Origin: Microbacterium sp. Gd 4-13
Lineage (GTDB): Bacteria > Actinomycetota > Actinomycetes > Actinomycetales > Microbacteriaceae
Direction of reading: 5' to 3'
Length of the DNA: 64,000 bases
NCBI RefSeq assembly: GCF_003095395.1
Contig: NZ_QEIJ01000003.1
Coordinates: forward strand, 62,001 to 126,000
Every line of letters starts with the position of its first letter. The stretch's first letter is position 1. The position numbers were made by a program, and so were the translations under genes. Below the pieces are notes generated by a model. That model did no database searches. It saw only the letters and a program-made list of their open reading frames with translations, and had not been told where the DNA came from. Positions 61,384 through 64,000 of the stretch are shown piece by piece.

Positions 61384-63042
61384 ATGCCGACCGCTGCCTC
61401 GAACCTCCCTCCCGTGCTCCGACCGGAGCACCCGCCCGTCCGCAGCCTCGACGAACTGGCCCGCCGGTTCGCGACGCGCGTCGACGGCGACACGTCCTCG
61501 GTCACCCTGACGGGCATCACGCTCGCCACCGCCGACCTGCGGCCCGGCGAGGCCTTCGTGGCCATCCGCGGCGTCAACAGCCACGGCGCCTCCTATGCCG
61601 CGACCGCGGCCGAGAAGGGGGCCGTGGCCGTCATCACCGACGATGACGGATCCCGTCTCGCCGCCGACGCGGGCCTGCCGATCGTCGTGGTCGACGATCC
61701 GCGCGCAATGCTGGGCGCGCTCTCGGCCTGGATCTACGGCACCGGGCCCGAAGACGACCTCCCCGTGCTCTTCGCCACGACCGGCACGAACGGCAAGACG
61801 AGCGTCTCGCACCTGCTCGAGGGCATCCTCGGCCAGCTCGGCGTCGTGACCGGACTCTCGTCGACGGCCGAACGTCACATCGCGGGCCAGGTCATCGTCT
61901 CGCGCCTGACGACCCCCGAAGCATCCGAGTTCCACGCCCTCCTCGCCCTCATGCGCGAGCGCGGCGTCGAAGCCGTCGCCGTCGAGGTGAGTGCGCAGGC
62001 CCTCAGCCGTCATCGCGTCGACGGAATGCTCTTCGACGTGGCGGCGTTCACGAACCTCTCCCACGACCACCTCGACGACTACGCCGACATGCGCGAGTAC
62101 TTCGAGGCGAAGCTGCCCCTCTTCCGCGCCGACCGCGCCCGCCGGGCGGTCGTGTCACTCGACTCGGTGTCGGGCCTCGAGGTGCGGGACCGGGCCGAGA
62201 TCCCCGTCGTGACCATCGCGACCCCCGACATCGCCGAAGACGCGGATGCCGCGTCGGGTGCGGACTGGATCGTCGAGATCGTGGACGAGCGGCAGGATGG
62301 CACGCAGTTCCGCCTCCGCGGTCCGGAAGGACGCACACTCACGACGGTCGTGCCCGTGATCGGACGCCACATGGCAGCCAATGCGGGCCTGGCGATCGTC
62401 ATGATGCTCGAAGCGGGCTACACCTGGGACGCCCTGGTCTCGGCCCTCGACGGCGGCCGCGTCGACGCCTACCTCCCCGGTCGCACGCAGCTCGTCTCGG
62501 GCCAGCGCGGTCCCGCCGTCTACGTCGACTTCGGCCACTCCCCCGACGCGTTCGAGAAGACCCTGGCCGCTGTCCGTCGCGTCACACCGGGGCGCGTGCT
62601 GATGCTCTTCGGCGCCGACGGAGACCGCGACGCGACCAAACGCCACGACATGGGCCGCACCGCCGTGGAGGGAAGCGACATCCTCGTCGTCACCGACCAT
62701 CACCCCCGGCACGAGAACCCCGACACCATCCGCGCGACCCTCGTCGAAGGGGCGCGACGCGCACGACCCGACGGCGAGATCCTGGAGTTCTCACCCCCGG
62801 AGCGGGCCATCGTCGAGGCCGTCGCACGCGTCGGCGAAGGCGACGCGATCCTCTGGGCGGGCCCGGGGCACCAGGACTACCGAGACATCCGCGGCAGCCG
62901 CACCCCGTACTCCGCCCGCGAGCTCGCCCGTCGCGCCCTGCGCGCCGCCGGCTGGCCCGTCGCCGAGCCGCACTGGCCCGTGCCGTACCCCGAGGACTCG
63001 ACGCCGAGCTCCGACCCCGAGCGGCTCTTCGACTCGCCCTGA
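61384..63042 (+). CDS. MurE-like Mur ligase
   Basis: A 552-residue ATP-dependent ligase of the Mur family, most like MurE, which adds the third stem residue to UDP-MurNAc-Ala-Glu. Seen: FATTGTNGKTSVSHLLEGI (P-loop), LTTPEASEFHALL, VEVSAQALSRHRVDG, FTNLSHDHLDDYADMREYFEAKLPLF with the carbamylated Lys (cited as NLSHDHLDDY and FEAKLPLF), and GRTQLV. The acceptor-specificity motif DNPR of DAP-adding enzymes reads HHPR here, so the added residue may differ. It is outside any dcw cell-wall cluster, so a paralogous role is possible. Confidence 0.82.
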   Translation: MPTAASNLPPVLRPEHPPVRSLDELARRFATRVDGDTSSVTLTGITLATADLRPGEAFVAIRGVNSHGASYAATAAEKGAVAVITDDDGSRLAADAGLPIVVVDDPRAMLGALSAWIYGTGPEDDLPVLFATTGTNGKTSVSHLLEGILGQLGVVTGLSSTAERHIAGQVIVSRLTTPEASEFHALLALMRERGVEAVAVEVSAQALSRHRVDGMLFDVAAFTNLSHDHLDDYADMREYFEAKLPLFRADRARRAVVSLDSVSGLEVRDRAEIPVVTIATPDIAEDADAASGADWIVEIVDERQDGTQFRLRGPEGRTLTTVVPVIGRHMAANAGLAIVMMLEAGYTWDALVSALDGGRVDAYLPGRTQLVSGQRGPAVYVDFGHSPDAFEKTLAAVRRVTPGRVLMLFGADGDRDATKRHDMGRTAVEGSDILVVTDHHPRHENPDTIRATLVEGARRARPDGEILEFSPPERAIVEAVARVGEGDAILWAGPGHQDYRDIRGSRTPYSARELARRALRAAGWPVAEPHWPVPYPEDSTPSSDPERLFDSP

Positions 63043-63052
63043 CCAGCGGTGA

Positions 63053-64000
63053 TCAGGATGCTGCGGCGATCGCCCGATCCGCGGCATCCCGAGCCCATCG
63101 CTCCGCGTCGGCGAGCGTCTCGCGGGTGAGTTCGGCGGGCGCCTCGTGCGACTCGACGACACGTTCGATGAGCTCCACGATCCCGGGGAAGGGAAGTCGA
63201 CCCTCGTGGAACGCGTCGACGGCCTGCTCGTTCGCCGCGTTGAACACCGCGGGATAGGTGCGCCCGGCACGGCCGACGCGCTTCGCGAGAGCGACCGCGG
63301 GGAACGCCTCCTCGTCGAGGGGCTCGAACGTCCATGACGTGGCGGTCGTCCAGTCGAGCGGGCGCCCCACGCCGGCGACGCGCTCGGGCCAGTCGAGGCC
63401 GAGGGAGATCGGCAGCCGCATGTCGGGTGGCGAGGCCTGGGCGATGGTGGACCCGTCGACGAACTCGACCATCGAGTGCACGATCGACTGCGGGTGCACC
63501 ACCACGTCGATGCGGTCGTAGGGCACATCGAACAGGAGATGGGCCTCGATGACCTCGAGCCCCTTGTTGACGAGGGTGGCGGAGTTGGTGGTCACCACCC
63601 GCCCCATATCCCACGTGGGATGCGCCAGCGCCTCAGCGGGGGTCACCCGCGAGAGCGAGGCACGCGAGCGACCGCGGAACGGACCTCCCGAGGCCGTCAG
63701 CACGAGGCGGCGCACCTCGTCGGCGGTGCCCGAGCGCAGGGCCTGGGCGATCGCCGAGTGCTCCGAGTCGACCGGCACGATCTGGCCGGGAGCGGCGAGC
63801 GCCGTGACCAGCGCTCCGCCGACGATCAGCGACTCCTTGTTCGCCAGCGCCAGGGTGCGTCCGCTCTCCAAGGCCGCGAGCGTGGGGCCGAGGCCGACCG
63901 ACCCGGTGATGCCGTTGAGCACGACGTCGGCGTCCACATCGCGCACCAGCTGCTCGGCCTCGACCGCCCCGAGCGCGGTGTGCTCGACGTCGAACTCTTC
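63053..64000 (-). CDS. dxr: 1-deoxy-D-xylulose 5-phosphate reductoisomerase (5' part outside window)
   Basis: Second enzyme of the MEP pathway. Only the C-terminal 315 or so residues are present; the frame runs open to the window end. Seen: [80 protein letters not shown] (cited as [15 protein letters not shown]) and [13 protein letters not shown]. Together with ispG and the M50 protease on the same strand it forms the remains of the widely conserved dxr-rseP-ispG order. Confidence 0.95.
   Translation of the reverse strand, partial: EEFDVEHTALGAVEAEQLVRDVDADVVLNGITGSVGLGPTLAALESGRTLALANKESLIVGGALVTALAAPGQIVPVDSEHSAIAQALRSGTADEVRRLVLTASGGPFRGRSRASLSRVTPAEALAHPTWDMGRVVTTNSATLVNKGLEVIEAHLLFDVPYDRIDVVVHPQSIVHSMVEFVDGSTIAQASPPDMRLPISLGLDWPERVAGVGRPLDWTTATSWTFEPLDEEAFPAVALAKRVGRAGRTYPAVFNAANEQAVDAFHEGRLPFPGIVELIERVVESHEAPAELTRETLADAERWARDAADRAIAAAS

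Overview
The window is chromosomal DNA from a high-GC actinobacterium, very probably a Microbacterium or a close relative in the Microbacteriaceae. This rests on the estimated GC content (about 70%), the leaderless-type gene starts, the actinobacterial gene families (DUF5302, CE1758/CE1759 flavin pair, DUF1206, YcnI, fused TrpEG/PhzE-type enzyme) and the nusA-ylxR-infB-rbfA / truB neighbourhood. The genus is inferred; there is no rRNA here to confirm it. I see no tRNA, rRNA, CRISPR array, prophage or insertion sequence. Coding density is high and almost every recognisable gene is intact.

Layout. 1-376 is non-coding and possibly a structured leader. 377-13492 is mixed housekeeping and accessory metabolism: a coiled-coil lytic transglycosylase, DUF5302, a fused glycosyltransferase-SGNH hydrolase, a DedA protein, a fructosamine kinase, a nuclease, a flavin monooxygenase-reductase pair, a 2-oxoglutarate dioxygenase, rpsO, two transporters, YceI and an FKBP. 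13703-16712 is a TPP-riboswitch-controlled thiamine salvage operon, thiM-thiE-thiD/tenA. 16729-28612 holds PrsW, an FAA hydrolase, aspartase, a metallophosphoesterase, a SUOX-type molybdoenzyme, oligopeptidase B, phosphofructokinase and an SNF2-type helicase. 28910-32630 is a copper P-type ATPase and a divergent MFS pump around a CsoR-like operator. 32641-42591 holds deoC and the translation/RNA block (ribF, two small membrane proteins, truB, a degenerate uridine-kinase-like gene, mutY, rbfA, infB, ylxR, nusA). 42708-49386 lies between nusA and proS and is the most unusual part: DUF1206, an aldo-keto reductase and a three-gene secreted cluster that looks like an actinobacterial version of the Firmicute WxL/Csc surface complex. 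49415-53804 holds proS, an ECF sigma factor with a membrane partner, and pyroglutamyl peptidase. 53938-64000 holds a BenE-type transporter, ispG, a Trp attenuator with a fused anthranilate synthase, a site-2 protease, a copper-chaperone pair, a MurE-like ligase and the start of dxr (cut by the window edge).

How the parts connect. Copper handling appears twice (copA with its operator, and YcnI with a membrane partner). The isoprenoid genes dxr and ispG flank the M50 protease, a familiar gene order, but plus-strand genes are inserted between them. Expression signals are well resolved: many genes carry a TANNNT box exactly 6 nt before the start codon, which predicts leaderless mRNAs, including the Trp leader peptide. 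The strongest candidates for something undescribed are the WxL/Csc-like cluster with its fused LPXTG module, a shared 18-bp dyad upstream of two redox-related loci, and a heavily over-represented 9-mer (GGATGCTGC).
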